Shown one piece after another: positions 10,274 through 19,682 of a stretch of DNA of 64,000 bases. This stretch comes from Acinetobacter boissieri (GTDB lineage Bacteria; Pseudomonadota; Gammaproteobacteria; Pseudomonadales; Moraxellaceae), in the NCBI RefSeq assembly GCF_900096955.1, contig NZ_FMYL01000006.1, positions 62,001 to 126,000 on the forward strand, written 5' to 3'. Both the position numbers and the translations under genes were made by a program. The first letter of the stretch is position 1. Each line of letters begins with the position of its first letter. Under the pieces are notes generated by a model that saw only the letters and a program-made list of their open reading frames with translations, was not told the DNA's origin and ran no database searches.

Positions 10274-10933
10274 ATGAATGATACGATTAAAGATCTAAGT
10301 GAGCTCAGACTTAGCTATGAAAAAGGAGAGCTTCTTGAGCCACAGGTGGCACAAAATCCACATGACCAGTTTTTACAGTGGTTTAACCATGCTTTAGCTG
10401 TAAATAGTGATGAGCCATATGCGATGTATTTAGCGACAGTGGATGAACGAGGACAACCACATGTTCGCACGGTTTTGCTCCGAGGCGCAACAGAATTAGG
10501 TTATGATTTTTATACCAATTATGATAGCCAAAAAGGGATGGATTTGGCACAAAATGCCCGTGCAGAAATCTTGTTCTATTGGCCAAGCTTAGAACGTCAG
10601 GTGCGTATTTCGGGTCAAGTGGTGAAAGTGTCTGAGCAAGAGTCGACAAATTACTATCATAAACGCCCTAAAGATAGTCAAATTGCAGCACATATTAGTA
10701 CACCACAAAGTGGTCAAATTGAGAGTAGAGATGTATTACAACAGCGTTTTGATCAGTTGTCTGCATCTGTTGTGACCAAAACTGAGTTAGATAAACCCAA
10801 ATTTTGGGGTGGCTACCGCTTACAGGCTACAGCATACGAGTTTTGGCAAGGTCGCCCGAACCGTTTACATGACCGTTTACAGTACAAAAAACAAGACAAC
10901 GCAACATGGCAATTACAGCGTTTAATGCCTTAA
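10274..10933 (+). CDS. pdxH: Pyridoxamine/pyridoxine 5'-phosphate oxidase
   Basis: FMN-dependent oxidase that makes pyridoxal 5'-phosphate from PNP or PMP. At 219 aa it is the normal family length. Recognisable segments are MYLATVDERGQPHVRTVLLR, GYDFYTNYDSQKG, the FYWPSLERQVRISG strand and the C-terminal EFWQGRPNRLHDR block that binds FMN and substrate. It begins 11 bases after glmM and ends 7 bases before recJ, so the three are probably one operon. Confidence 0.97.
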   Translation: MNDTIKDLSELRLSYEKGELLEPQVAQNPHDQFLQWFNHALAVNSDEPYAMYLATVDERGQPHVRTVLLRGATELGYDFYTNYDSQKGMDLAQNARAEILFYWPSLERQVRISGQVVKVSEQESTNYYHKRPKDSQIAAHISTPQSGQIESRDVLQQRFDQLSASVVTKTELDKPKFWGGYRLQATAYEFWQGRPNRLHDRLQYKKQDNATWQLQRLMP

Positions 10934-10940
10934 ATCCTTT

Positions 10941-12653
10941 ATGTCTAATGTTCAAATAAAAATTCGACCACATCATACATGCCCTGAAATTTTTCAGGGC
11001 ATTGCGCCGTTTATGGCCAATATTTTAGCTCGCCGTGCCTTAACCTCTGGTCATGAACTGGAACTTAAGCTCAAACATTTACTTCCACCTACATTAAAAG
11101 GTTTAAGCAAGGCCGTCGAGTATATTGACTACGCTATAGATCAAGAACAACGTATTGTGATTGTAGGAGACTACGATGCTGATGGGGCAACCAGTACGGC
11201 TTTAATGGTTTTGGTGTTACGTGCTTTAGGTGCCGATGTGCATTATTTAGTGCCAGATCGTTTTAAATATGGTTATGGTTTAACAGAAAAAATTGTAGAT
11301 TTAGCACAGCAACAATATGCACCACAGTTACTCATTACTGTAGATAATGGCATTTCGAGTCATGCAGGGGTGGCGCAAGCGAAGAAATATGGCATGACTG
11401 TGGTGGTTACAGACCACCATTTAACCACCAAAGCCGCACCGCTCGCTGACGCTGTGGTTAATCCAAATCAATTGGGATGTGACTTTGCCAGTAAAGCTTT
11501 GGCGGGAGTTGGTGTCGCCTTTTATGTGTTGGCAGATTTAGTTACACAGCGTAAAAAGCGAGGCAAAAGCACCACCAATATGGTGCAATATTTAGATCTT
11601 GTCGCACTGGGTACATATGCAGATGTGGCAGCACTTGACCACAACAACCGTATTTTAATTGATTATGGTTTAAATCACATTCGTCAAGGTCAGTGTCGTG
11701 CAGGCATTTTGGCATTGCTACATGTCGCAGGGCGTGATATGCATAAAATGACTGCCAGTGATTTAGGCTTTGCCCTAGGCCCGCGTTTAAATGCGGCAGG
11801 GCGTATGCAAAGTATGCATATTGGAGTGGAGTGTTTGTTGGCTGAAAGTTTTGAGCAAGCCTATCCTCTAGCACAACAACTGCAACAGTTGAACCAAGAG
11901 CGTCGTGCCGTTGAAGCAGATATTAAACAAGATGCATTACAGATTTTACAAAATATACAGCTAGATCAAACCCATTTACCTACTGCATTGGTGTTATTTG
12001 AACCACATTGGCATCAGGGCGTGATTGGTATTGTGGCAGGGCGGTTAAAAGAACAATTTCATCGGCCAAGTATTGTCTTTGCTGTAGATGAAGATGGCGT
12101 ACATATCAAAGGTTCTGCTCGTTCTGTAGAAGGTATACATATTCGTGATGCCATTGAGCGTGTGGCCGAACAGTATCCCAACTTAGTTCGTTTTTTTGGT
12201 GGACATGCAGCTGCAGCAGGCTTAACCATTGCTCAAAAAGATTTTGAGGCGTTTAAATTTGCATTTGAGGCTGAGATTGCGCAATGTGACACAGCACTGT
12301 TTCAAGCAGTAATTTGGACAGATGGCGAGCTGAATGAAGCAGATTTAACCCTTCAGACTGCACAACTGATTGAGCAATTTGGCCCATGGGGTCAAAATTT
12401 TCCTAGCCCTGTATTTGAGGGTATATTTACTATAGATCACTTTCGTTGGCTGAAAGAAAAGCATTTAAAACTGAGTTTAAGATTAAGTACAGGGCAATGT
12501 GTTGATGCGATTGCATTCAATGCTAAAGATCATTTTTATTTTGATGAGCAAAAAACAAAAATTAAATTGGTCTATACATTAGATAAAAATGAGTTTCAAG
12601 GACGGGTTAGTTTACAGCTTAAAGTGCTGTATTTCACTTCAGAAATAGCATGA
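10941..12653 (+). CDS. recJ: Single-stranded-DNA-specific exonuclease RecJ
   Basis: 5'-3' ssDNA exonuclease of recombination and mismatch repair. The DHH-family catalytic motifs are present: IVGDYDADGATSTALM, TVDNGISSHAG, VVTDHHLTTK, and GLGFALGPRLNAAGRM-like DLGFALGPRLNAAGRM. The DHHA1 part carries RFFGGHAAAAGLTI. At 570 aa it is near the usual ~570-580. The ATG at 10941 follows the pdxH stop by 7 bases. Confidence 0.96.
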   Translation: MSNVQIKIRPHHTCPEIFQGIAPFMANILARRALTSGHELELKLKHLLPPTLKGLSKAVEYIDYAIDQEQRIVIVGDYDADGATSTALMVLVLRALGADVHYLVPDRFKYGYGLTEKIVDLAQQQYAPQLLITVDNGISSHAGVAQAKKYGMTVVVTDHHLTTKAAPLADAVVNPNQLGCDFASKALAGVGVAFYVLADLVTQRKKRGKSTTNMVQYLDLVALGTYADVAALDHNNRILIDYGLNHIRQGQCRAGILALLHVAGRDMHKMTASDLGFALGPRLNAAGRMQSMHIGVECLLAESFEQAYPLAQQLQQLNQERRAVEADIKQDALQILQNIQLDQTHLPTALVLFEPHWHQGVIGIVAGRLKEQFHRPSIVFAVDEDGVHIKGSARSVEGIHIRDAIERVAEQYPNLVRFFGGHAAAAGLTIAQKDFEAFKFAFEAEIAQCDTALFQAVIWTDGELNEADLTLQTAQLIEQFGPWGQNFPSPVFEGIFTIDHFRWLKEKHLKLSLRLSTGQCVDAIAFNAKDHFYFDEQKTKIKLVYTLDKNEFQGRVSLQLKVLYFTSEIA

Positions 12654-12686
12654 TTGTAAATATTTGACGTAGCCATCTATGAGTTG

Positions 12687-12848
12687 TTAAGACCATTCAA
12701 GCGATGTGATATTTAATTGATCTGGCTGTAAATGATCTTGCTTATTGTTAATTAAGTAAGGGTACTTACAGTGGCTGAGTAGAGGGTAGTCTTCAATTAA
12801 ATCATCGCTATAAGATGCATACCATGGTTGCTTAACTCCTATTATTGT
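12687..12848 (-). pseudogene. Stop-to-stop ORF resembling the C-terminus of a lost gene
   Basis: On the minus strand a 53-codon frame between stops has a protein-like composition (PWYASYSDDLIEDYPLLS, then a Tyr/Gln/His-containing stretch ending SLEWS). It has no ATG, GTG or TTG start in frame. An ATG with a good upstream GGAG at about 12826 lies in another frame and meets a stop after five codons, as a one-base frameshift might produce. I do not recognise the family. It is probably a decayed gene fragment between recJ and the porin. Confidence 0.3.
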
Positions 12849-12860
12849 CTACGAATACAA

Positions 12861-12886
12861 CAAAGGCATGTAAATACATGCCTTTG
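12861..12886 (-). terminator. Terminator-like hairpin after the porin gene
   Basis: A perfect 12-bp inverted repeat (CAAAGGCATGTA / TACATGCCTTTG) with a 2-base loop lies 20 bases beyond the leftward porin's stop. The T-tract on the minus strand is weak (TTGTATT). Confidence 0.6.
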
Positions 12887-12905
12887 TAAATTAACTGAAG
12901 TGATT

Positions 12906-13679
12906 TTAAAAACGGTAAGATCCGCCTACAGTATAGGTATTGTAGTTGTCCCCAAAACCTACACGTCCGTCAACACTTAAGTTTGGATAGATAAATTTCT
13001 TCGCAGTTAGACCCCATTGATCTTGGTCAAGTGATTTGTCTTTGGTGTAGTCTGCACCTACGCTGAATGTTTTGTCGATGTAGTAGTCACCACCCACATA
13101 GTATTGGCGGTTGTTGTTACTACCAAAAACACCACGTGCTTCTAAATTCACATCATGTTGACCCACTTGTGTGACTAATTTTGCACGTAAAGTAGGATCT
13201 GCGCCATCACCACCATCTTTTACGTCATAACCTTGCACACCAACTGCAACCAATAAGCCTGGTGCCGGTAAATAACCGACTTCAGCGTTATATAGCGTAG
13301 TTTTTTGATCTACTGGTGTGTTTTTTAAAGAAACTTCATTACGAGCAACGCCTGCACCTAAATAAAACTGTGAATTCGGAATATAGTATTCACCTGCAGC
13401 ACCGTAGGTCGAATTTTTAACGCCACTGTTATTACCGTATTGAGCAGTTGCACTCACATTACTGGCTTTATCTAAAAAGGCAGCTTCAGCAAGTGGTGAA
13501 TTACGTGTTTGTACAGGGTTAAAGTAATATGTACCATTTAGACCAAATTGGCTTACACCACCGCTATGTTCAGGGTCTAAATAGCTATAGTTACCACCAA
13601 CTTCAGATTGATATGCATTGGCAGTGCCTGTGATCGCAAGACCTGCAAATAGTGCAGTTGCAAGAAGTGTCTTTTTCAT
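12906..13679 (-). CDS. Putative outer-membrane porin, Omp33-36-related
   Basis: A 257-aa beta-barrel protein with a Sec signal peptide ending in TGTANA before YQSEVGG. The mature part alternates aromatic and polar residues and ends in a C-terminal Phe (GGSYRF), the usual signal for BAM-dependent assembly. The segment SPLAEAAFLDKASNVSA closely parallels GPLAEAAFLNKASNVQL in the larger porin at 18424-19332, so the two are paralogues of the Acinetobacter putative-porin family. Specific solutes are not predictable. It has its own downstream hairpin. Confidence 0.85.
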   Translation of the reverse strand: MKKTLLATALFAGLAITGTANAYQSEVGGNYSYLDPEHSGGVSQFGLNGTYYFNPVQTRNSPLAEAAFLDKASNVSATAQYGNNSGVKNSTYGAAGEYYIPNSQFYLGAGVARNEVSLKNTPVDQKTTLYNAEVGYLPAPGLLVAVGVQGYDVKDGGDGADPTLRAKLVTQVGQHDVNLEARGVFGSNNNRQYYVGGDYYIDKTFSVGADYTKDKSLDQDQWGLTAKKFIYPNLSVDGRVGFGDNYNTYTVGGSYRF

Positions 13680-14022
13680 GATTACTCTCCCTTGGAAGTA
13701 TAAAATTCATGTTTTGTTACATATTAGAGTGTAGATTAAAACTCAATTTGGTCAATTGTGTGGCTTCATTAATTTGTGTAAGATGTATTTTTTTATGGCA
13801 ATTTGCAACTAAGTACTTGTTTTTAAATAATTTTAAAATTGTGTTGTTATATTAATAGTATGCATATCTTGTATTTTTATGTTGTTGTTTTATAAACACT
13901 AGTCGGTATATCTCACTTCTTATGTCTTAAAATACAGGCTATTTTTCTAATCATTGCATATCAAAACCAGATGCTATGCTAAAATAATGCTCGATAATAT
14001 AAACATTGTAAGAGAGATTTAC
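13680..14022. other. Divergent intergenic region, porin / prfB
   Basis: 343 AT-rich bases between two divergent starts. It must hold both promoters, but I could assign none firmly. The prfB start is preceded by AAGAGAG at about 14010. No other gene is visible. Confidence 0.5.
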
Positions 14023-15118
14023 GTGGAAATTAATCCGTATTTAATTCAATTAAAAGACCTATCTGACCGTGGTCAAACACTACGGGGGTATCTTTGACTA
14101 CGATCTGAAAAAAGAGCGTCTCGAAGAGGTTTTACGTGAACTAGAAGACCCTGCGATTTGGAACGATCAAAACCGAGCTCAAAAAATGGCCAAAGAAAAA
14201 GGCGAGCTTGAGAACGTTTTAAATGTACTCGATGCACTGGCAGAACAACTGGATGATGCCAAGGCGATGCTCGATTTGGCTGTTGAAGCAGATGATGAAA
14301 GTCTACTTGTCGATGTACAGACAGAGTTAAATACTGCAGAAACTGAATTAGCAGCACTTGAATTCCGCCGTATGTTTAATAATCCAATGGACCCAAATCC
14401 GTGCTTTTTAGATATACAATCAGGTTCTGGTGGTACAGAAGCACAAGACTGGGCATCCATGCTGTTGCGTATGTATATGCGTTGGATTGAGCGTCACGGC
14501 TTTAAAGCAGAGTTGATGGAAGTCTCTGACGGTGATGTTGCAGGGATAAAGTCTGCGACCATACGTATTGAAGGTGAATACGCCTTTGGTTGGTTACGTA
14601 CCGAAACAGGCGTACATCGCTTAGTACGAAAATCACCATTTGATAGTGGTAACCGCCGTCATACTTCATTTAGTGCAGTGTTTGTGTCTCCTGAAGTGGA
14701 TGACAATATTGAAATTGATATTAACCCTGCAGATGTTCGTACAGATACGTACCGTGCTTCAGGGGCAGGTGGTCAGCACATTAACAAAACTGATTCTGCA
14801 GTACGCTTAACTCACACGCCAACAGGTACGGTGGTGGCATGTCAAAATGAGCGCTCACAACATGCCAACCGTGATCGTGCATGGAAATTATTACGTGCAA
14901 AACTATATGAGTTAGAAATGCAAAAGCGTAATGATGCAGCTCAAGCACTTGAAGACTCAAAGTCTGATATTGGTTGGGGCAGTCAAATTCGCTCATACGT
15001 TTTAGATGACTCTCGTATTAAAGATTTGCGTACAGGTGTTGAAAACTCAAATACAATAGCCGTGTTAGATGGCGACTTAGATAAGTTTATTGAAGCGAGT
15101 CTAAAACAAGGTCTATAA
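14023..15118 (+). CDS. prfB: Peptide chain release factor 2 (programmed +1 frameshift)
   Basis: RF2 recognises UGA and UAA and triggers peptide release at the ribosome. A short zero-frame ORF starts at GTG 14023 ([13 protein letters not shown]...) and reaches an in-frame TGA at 14095-14097. A +1 slip at CTT skips the T at 14095 and continues as DYDLKKERL to 15118, so the coding region is 14023-14094 joined to 14096-15118. The SPF tripeptide that reads stop codons (RKSPFDSG) and the catalytic GGQ loop (GAGGQHINK) are both present. The product is about 364 aa, the family length. The open frame from 14069 alone would miss the true N-terminus. Confidence 0.97.
14083..14098 (+). promoter_or_regulatory. 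RF2 autoregulatory +1 frameshift site
   Basis: CGG GGG TAT CTT TGA C has the internal SD-like GGGGG, three bases of spacing, the slippery CTT and the poorly terminating UGAC context known from prfB. Low RF2 favours the shift and so restores RF2. Confidence 0.95.
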
Positions 15119-15133
15119 GACATTTTTAAATAT

Positions 15134-15160
15134 ATGGCTACGATTAAATATCGTGGCCAT
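15134..15160 (+). terminator. Intrinsic terminator after prfB
   Basis: ATGGCTACGAT and ATCGTGGCCAT form an 11-bp stem (one G-T) around TAAAT, followed by TTTTTC, 16 bases after the prfB stop. Confidence 0.75.
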
Positions 15161-15227
15161 TTTTCATCATACGGTCAAATAATTATTACAATATGGTCTT
15201 TCATAATAAATAACATGACTTTAATTT

Positions 15228-16343
15228 ATGAAAAAGAAAACCATTTTAGCCAATATGTTATTTTCAATATTGGCTCTGACTCAGTATGCTAGTGCTGTTG
15301 AAAATATGCCATCACTGGCAGTACAACAAGGCGAAAAAGTATTGGTGATTGCGCATCGTGGGGCGAGTGCATTGCGCCCTGAACATACATTGGCTTCGTA
15401 TCAAAAAGCGATTGATGACGGTGCAGATTTTATTGAGCCTGATTTAGTTTCAACTAAGGATGGCATGTTGGTTGCACGGCATGAAAATGAAATTGGGGGT
15501 ACATCAAATATCAGTACGCTTCCACAATTTGCACAGCGTCAAACGACTAAAGTGATTGATGGTAAAAGCATACAAGGTTGGTTTACTGAAGATTTTACTG
15601 CTAAAGAATTACAGCAAGTGAAGGCCAGAGAGCGTATTCCAAAATTACGTCCTGAAAATACCAAATATAATGATCAATATAATATTCCAACACTTAAACA
15701 AATTATTGAATTGGCTGAAAATCATTATAAAAAAACAGGGAAAGTTGTAGGTTTATATATTGAAACGAAACACCCTACATTTTTTAAAAATCAGCATTTG
15801 GCCATGGAAGATACGTTGCTGAAAACGCTTGCTCAAAACAATTATAGTAAGAATATTGCCCCAATTTATTTGCAGTCATTTGAAACAACGAATATTCAGT
15901 ATATGAAGCAAAAGTTAAATCAATATGGCTTAAAGCATGTACAAATTATTCAGCTTTACGATGATCCGAAAATGATCCCTGGCGACTTATTAGATCAAGG
16001 TGCAAAAACGACCTATGCAGATTTAGCAACAGTGCAAGGTTTAACACAAGTTGCAAAATATGCAGATGGTGTTGGACCAAGTAAAATATATATTATTGAT
16101 AAAGATACACAGCAATCCACCAGTTTTGTTCAAAATGCACATGCTTTAGGTTTAAAAGTTCACCCTTACACATTTCGGCCTGAAAATAATTTCTTGCCAC
16201 CACAAGACGTTTGCAGCCAAATACCAAGTGAACGTTGTGAGCGTGGTTCTGTACAAGAGATCAAAAGATACCTTAATACAGGTATAGATGGTTTCTTTAC
16301 GGATGACCCGAAACTTGGCCGTGACGCAATGACACAGCCTTAA
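15228..16343 (+). CDS. glpQ: Periplasmic glycerophosphodiester phosphodiesterase
   Basis: Hydrolyses glycerophosphodiesters to glycerol-3-phosphate and an alcohol. At 371 aa with an N-terminal signal peptide (cleavage near ASAVEN) it matches the periplasmic GlpQ class. The catalytic GDPD signature is IAHRGASALRPEHTLASY, followed by DFIEPDLVSTKDGMLVARHE with the metal and acid-base residues, and later YIETKHP. The C-terminal GIDGFFTDDPKLG closes the barrel. It is a single gene converging on dedA with a terminator between. Confidence 0.93.
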   Translation: MKKKTILANMLFSILALTQYASAVENMPSLAVQQGEKVLVIAHRGASALRPEHTLASYQKAIDDGADFIEPDLVSTKDGMLVARHENEIGGTSNISTLPQFAQRQTTKVIDGKSIQGWFTEDFTAKELQQVKARERIPKLRPENTKYNDQYNIPTLKQIIELAENHYKKTGKVVGLYIETKHPTFFKNQHLAMEDTLLKTLAQNNYSKNIAPIYLQSFETTNIQYMKQKLNQYGLKHVQIIQLYDDPKMIPGDLLDQGAKTTYADLATVQGLTQVAKYADGVGPSKIYIIDKDTQQSTSFVQNAHALGLKVHPYTFRPENNFLPPQDVCSQIPSERCERGSVQEIKRYLNTGIDGFFTDDPKLGRDAMTQP

Positions 16344-16355
16344 AATATAAATAAT

Positions 16356-16383
16356 AAAAAAGAGGCTTAGTGCCTCTTTTTTT
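16356..16383. terminator. Bidirectional terminator, glpQ / dedA
   Basis: AGAGGC (16361-16366) and GCCTCT (16372-16377) enclose TTAGT, with A-rich sequence on the left and a long T-run on the right, so it can work for both convergent genes. Confidence 0.85.
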
Positions 16384-16384
16384 A

Positions 16385-17017
16385 TTACTGAGTTTTTTTA
16401 TAGCGGTTACGCACAATTTCAAATATTGCAGGCAATATACTTAAAATAATAATACCAATAATTAGATGTGTGAAGTTATCTTTGACAATGGGTAGGTTAC
16501 CAAAGAAATAACCCAAAATAATAAAAGAGCTGATCCAAAGAATGGCACCAACAACATTAAACATTAAAAAATGACGATAGTTCATGCTGCTTGCACCTGC
16601 AACAAAAGGTGCAAAAGTACGAAAAAATGGTAAGAATCGAGCAAAAATAATGGTTTTTCCACCATGTTTTTCAAAAAAAGCCTGAGTTTTGGTTAAATGC
16701 TCTTTTTTAATAAAACGAGAGTCCATTTCAAAGACTCGTGGTCCAATATAACGCCCAATATGATAATTGAGCGTATCGCCCAAAATAGCAGCAACACATA
16801 GTAGTATAATGAGTACTGTTGGGTCCATAACACCTGTAGAGGCTGCTAAGGCACCTGCAGCAAATAACATACTGTCGCCAGGTAAAAATGGCATGACCAC
16901 TAAACCTGTTTCTACAAAAATAATAATAAATAAAATGGCATAAATCCATTTGCCATATTGAACAATAAAGTCAAATAAATGCTGATCTATGTTCAGAATA
17001 AAATTAATGATATCCAT
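16385..17017 (-). CDS. DedA family inner-membrane protein
   Basis: A 210-aa multi-spanning DedA/SNARE-associated protein. The family signatures are VETGLVVMPFLPGDSMLFAAG in the N-terminal third and FARFLPFFRTFAPFVAGASSM in the middle; the latter contains the conserved Arg residues. DedA proteins support lipid-carrier recycling and proton-motive-force homeostasis (some flip undecaprenyl phosphate or phosphatidylethanolamine). It follows the lipoprotein gene at 17096-17470 by 78 bases on the same strand. Confidence 0.92.
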   Translation of the reverse strand: MDIINFILNIDQHLFDFIVQYGKWIYAILFIIIFVETGLVVMPFLPGDSMLFAAGALAASTGVMDPTVLIILLCVAAILGDTLNYHIGRYIGPRVFEMDSRFIKKEHLTKTQAFFEKHGGKTIIFARFLPFFRTFAPFVAGASSMNYRHFLMFNVVGAILWISSFIILGYFFGNLPIVKDNFTHLIIGIIILSILPAIFEIVRNRYKKTQ

Positions 17018-17095
17018 ATATTTAAGTATGTCGTAAGCGTGTCAAAATCCTAACAGTGTATGCAGCTAAAGTCAGTAATAAAAGTACATAACAGA

Positions 17096-17470
17096 CTAAT
17101 TTTTTATATAGTCTTGGCCATTAATCGTGACATGCCATTTTTCTTTGACCTGATAGGGTGGTTTATCTATATTAAAAGTAGTACTGGTAGAACCGTTATT
17201 CAGCTGAATAGTATTATCTTGAATAATACTGATCGGTGCTGTCATGTAAGATTCAGCACTACTTTTTTCATACACACCACTGGCAGTTTTTTCTTGTTGA
17301 CTACTGGTTTGGTATTCTAAGTAACCATCTTTTTTAATGCTAATTTGACTATTTGAGGCATTCCAAGTACCAATTAAATTTTCATGCTGTTTTAAAATAG
17401 TATTGGTTTCAGCACATGCGACTAACGATATACCGCAACCAAGCATAAATAGGGTACGACCGAGTGACAT
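17096..17470 (-). CDS. Small hypothetical lipoprotein
   Basis: A 124-aa protein with a lipoprotein signal whose lipobox reads LVAC, Cys19 being the likely lipidated residue. After it, LIGTWNASNSQISIKKDGYLEY resembles the first strands of small lipocalin-like or META-type beta domains, which often begin GTW. I do not recognise a named family. It is probably envelope-located. The codon pattern and the unique signal favour a real gene. Confidence 0.7.
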   Translation of the reverse strand: MSLGRTLFMLGCGISLVACAETNTILKQHENLIGTWNASNSQISIKKDGYLEYQTSSQQEKTASGVYEKSSAESYMTAPISIIQDNTIQLNNGSTSTTFNIDKPPYQVKEKWHVTINGQDYIKN

Positions 17471-17668
17471 CTGTATGCTCCTATAGTTTTTTTATAAGTG
17501 TAATAAGTTTAGCTTTACACAGTACACTTTTTAAACATGTGTTCGTAGTGTAGAAATGTGATTGTACTAAACAAAATGTAACTGAATTAATAGGTTTTTC
17601 AACATATGCGATAATTTGTGTTCAGGGTATAATTTAGCCTAAATTACCTTATAGATGGTCTTTGTTTT

Positions 17669-18340
17669 GTGAAAAGCTTTATCCAACATTGGAAGCTCCT
17701 TCCTTCAGCATGGTTATTGGTGATACAAATGTGTATCTTAATCATGACATCATTTCCAGTATCACATCGTTTATATCAGGTGATTACATGGGGCTTAGGT
17801 ATTATTGCGTTTCTGCCCATTTCTAGAGTGATCCGCGAAACAACAATTTTTAAATGGCTTGGACGGTTTTTTATTGTCGGGGCGATTTTTTTTCTTTTTC
17901 TGATGATGCTAGGAATAGATCAAGCTTGGATACAAGTGACAGCGCATGGTTTTGAAATAGGGGTGTATTTGTGTGCAACTTACGGCCTTATACGTTATAT
18001 GCTCGCAGACCGTTACTCTAGTAAAGATGAGTTATTTGCAGCGGCTGCTGCCTTTACGTTATTAGCATGGGCATTTGCTTACGCTTACAGTATTTGTCAG
18101 CTACTGATTCCTCATGGTTTTATGAACTCTGCACAGCCCAACCTTACACAGCAATCTTGGCTAGATATTTTATTTTTTAGTTTTAGTCTGCAAACTGCAA
18201 CAGGGCTCTCTAATTTATTACCACTTCATCCTTTGGTAAAAATTATTGCTATTTTACAAATGTTTTTTGGTGTCATGTATTTGGCAATGATTGTTTCAAG
18301 ATTGGTTGGATTAAAGTACATAAAAAATGCAAATGACTAA
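17669..18340 (+). CDS. K+-channel-like membrane protein with altered filter
   Basis: A 223-aa inner-membrane protein (GTG start) with several hydrophobic segments and a C-terminal pore module typical of two-TM bacterial potassium channels: WLDILFFSFSLQTATGLSN, then the final helix YLAMIVSRLVGL. The filter position, residues 176-182, reads TATGLSN instead of the canonical TxGYGD. The second filter glycine is a serine and the tyrosine a leucine, so K+ selectivity is doubtful. No regulatory RCK domain is attached. It could be a non-selective or non-conducting relative. Confidence 0.75.
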   Translation: MKSFIQHWKLLPSAWLLVIQMCILIMTSFPVSHRLYQVITWGLGIIAFLPISRVIRETTIFKWLGRFFIVGAIFFLFLMMLGIDQAWIQVTAHGFEIGVYLCATYGLIRYMLADRYSSKDELFAAAAAFTLLAWAFAYAYSICQLLIPHGFMNSAQPNLTQQSWLDILFFSFSLQTATGLSNLLPLHPLVKIIAILQMFFGVMYLAMIVSRLVGLKYIKNAND

Positions 18341-18374
18341 AGTCTGTATTTAAACATGTTTTTTGCTAGACAAT

Positions 18375-18404
18375 AAAAAGGGACACTTGAAGTGTCCCTT
18401 TTTT
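18375..18404. terminator. Bidirectional terminator, channel / Omp33-36
   Basis: AAAAGGGACACT and AGTGTCCCTTTT pair over 12 bp with a TGA loop, A-run left and T-run right. It lies between the convergent genes ending at 18340 and 18424. Confidence 0.9.
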
Positions 18405-18423
18405 ATATTGGTATTTTTAGTGC

Positions 18424-19332
18424 TTAGAAGCGTACACGTGCATTCATACCAATAGTTTGAGAGTCTGTTGTGTTGCCATCAGTTGCATTTGCTTTAGTAA
18501 ATGTTGCACCTACAGACATTGCAGGAGTAACGAAGTAGTTTACGTTACCACCCCAAATGTGGTCTGTACCTGAGTTAAATGCAGATGTATCTGCATAAGT
18601 TGCGCCAACGCTTAACTTAGGCGTAAGGTATAGGTCAGTTGCTAGACCGTATGCAGCGCTACCACGTACAAAAATGCTGTCTACTTCAAACCCAACAGCC
18701 ATGTTGGTATTGTCAATTGCACCAACGTATTTAGCACGTGCAGTCACAGCATCAGTTTTGTAGCGATAGTTTGCTGTATTTTCTTCGTTACGTGCATTTA
18801 AAACACCATTGTTAAATGCTTTGAAATTATCAAGTGAATCACCGTTAGTTACGTTTGTGTAACCTACAGCAAGCAAGAAGTTATCTGCTGGCATAGCGCC
18901 CACTTCAAGCGCATAACGGTCGCCACGGTCTTTGTCTTTGTAACCAGTTTCTTTATCTGTTACATCTGTATGGCTGTAAGATACGCTACCATATACTGGA
19001 ACAGGTACATAAGATGTTGTGTAATAGCCTTCAGCTTTTGCGCCATAAGACTGTGTTTTTACACTAGATGAACGATCATTAAATTCTTTTTGACGGTCGA
19101 AGTGGTAGCCAAGCTGTACATTTGATGCTTTATTTAAAAATGCAGCTTCTGCAAGTGGGCCTTTAGATGCATCTACATCTTTAAAGTAGAATTTACCCTG
19201 AGCATCACCTGTATAAGTGCTCTCATACCCTTTAGTTTGTAAGTATTCAGATTGACCTTGTACTTCAACTTGGTATGCGTGAGCGCCGGTCATGGCTAAT
19301 AGTACTGCTGTTGCTAAACCGATTTTTTTCAT
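18424..19332 (-). CDS. Outer-membrane porin of the Omp33-36 family
   Basis: A 302-aa beta-barrel with signal peptide MKKIGLATAVLLAMTGAHA and mature start YQVEVQGQSEY, almost the signature of A. baumannii Omp33-36 (Omp34). VDASKGPLAEAAFLNKASNVQ is the family's conserved N-terminal block, and the protein ends in ARVRF with the C-terminal Phe. In A. baumannii this protein is a water/solute channel linked to carbapenem uptake, adhesion and cytotoxicity; those roles are inferred here only by homology. It is paralogous to the 257-aa porin at 12906-13679. Confidence 0.92.
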   Translation of the reverse strand: MKKIGLATAVLLAMTGAHAYQVEVQGQSEYLQTKGYESTYTGDAQGKFYFKDVDASKGPLAEAAFLNKASNVQLGYHFDRQKEFNDRSSSVKTQSYGAKAEGYYTTSYVPVPVYGSVSYSHTDVTDKETGYKDKDRGDRYALEVGAMPADNFLLAVGYTNVTNGDSLDNFKAFNNGVLNARNEENTANYRYKTDAVTARAKYVGAIDNTNMAVGFEVDSIFVRGSAAYGLATDLYLTPKLSVGATYADTSAFNSGTDHIWGGNVNYFVTPAMSVGATFTKANATDGNTTDSQTIGMNARVRF

Positions 19333-19682
19333 ATCTAAACTTCCAAATAGAGTCGTTTATGTCAATTGATAGGGCTATTGTATTGTTACAAAATATTTAG
19401 TCAATCGTCTGTTTTAAGCTTCAAAAAACGATTTTTATACAAAAAAGTGCGATAAAATAGAACATTCTACTAAGATATAGTCTATTTTTTAGTATTTAGT
19501 GATAAATATCAGTATTTTAAAATCAAATAAAATTCTAAATTTAGTTATAAAAAAAAACATAAATCCCTGAATTGGTGCTATGTTTTTATGTAAATTATTG
19601 TTAATTGATGCAAATGTATCCATTAAAGTGCAGATCACATCATCTTTTTGTCATGTGATTAAAGATAAAACCCGATTTAAAT
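19333..19682. other. Intergenic region upstream of Omp33-36
   Basis: 350 very AT-rich bases containing the leftward porin promoter and the tail of the uvrA transcript. I see no gene and no clear operator. Confidence 0.5.

Noticed and set aside
14069..14357. RF2 starting independently at 14069
   Set aside because: The upstream zero frame and the canonical CTT-TGA-C slip site show the N-terminus is made by frameshifting.
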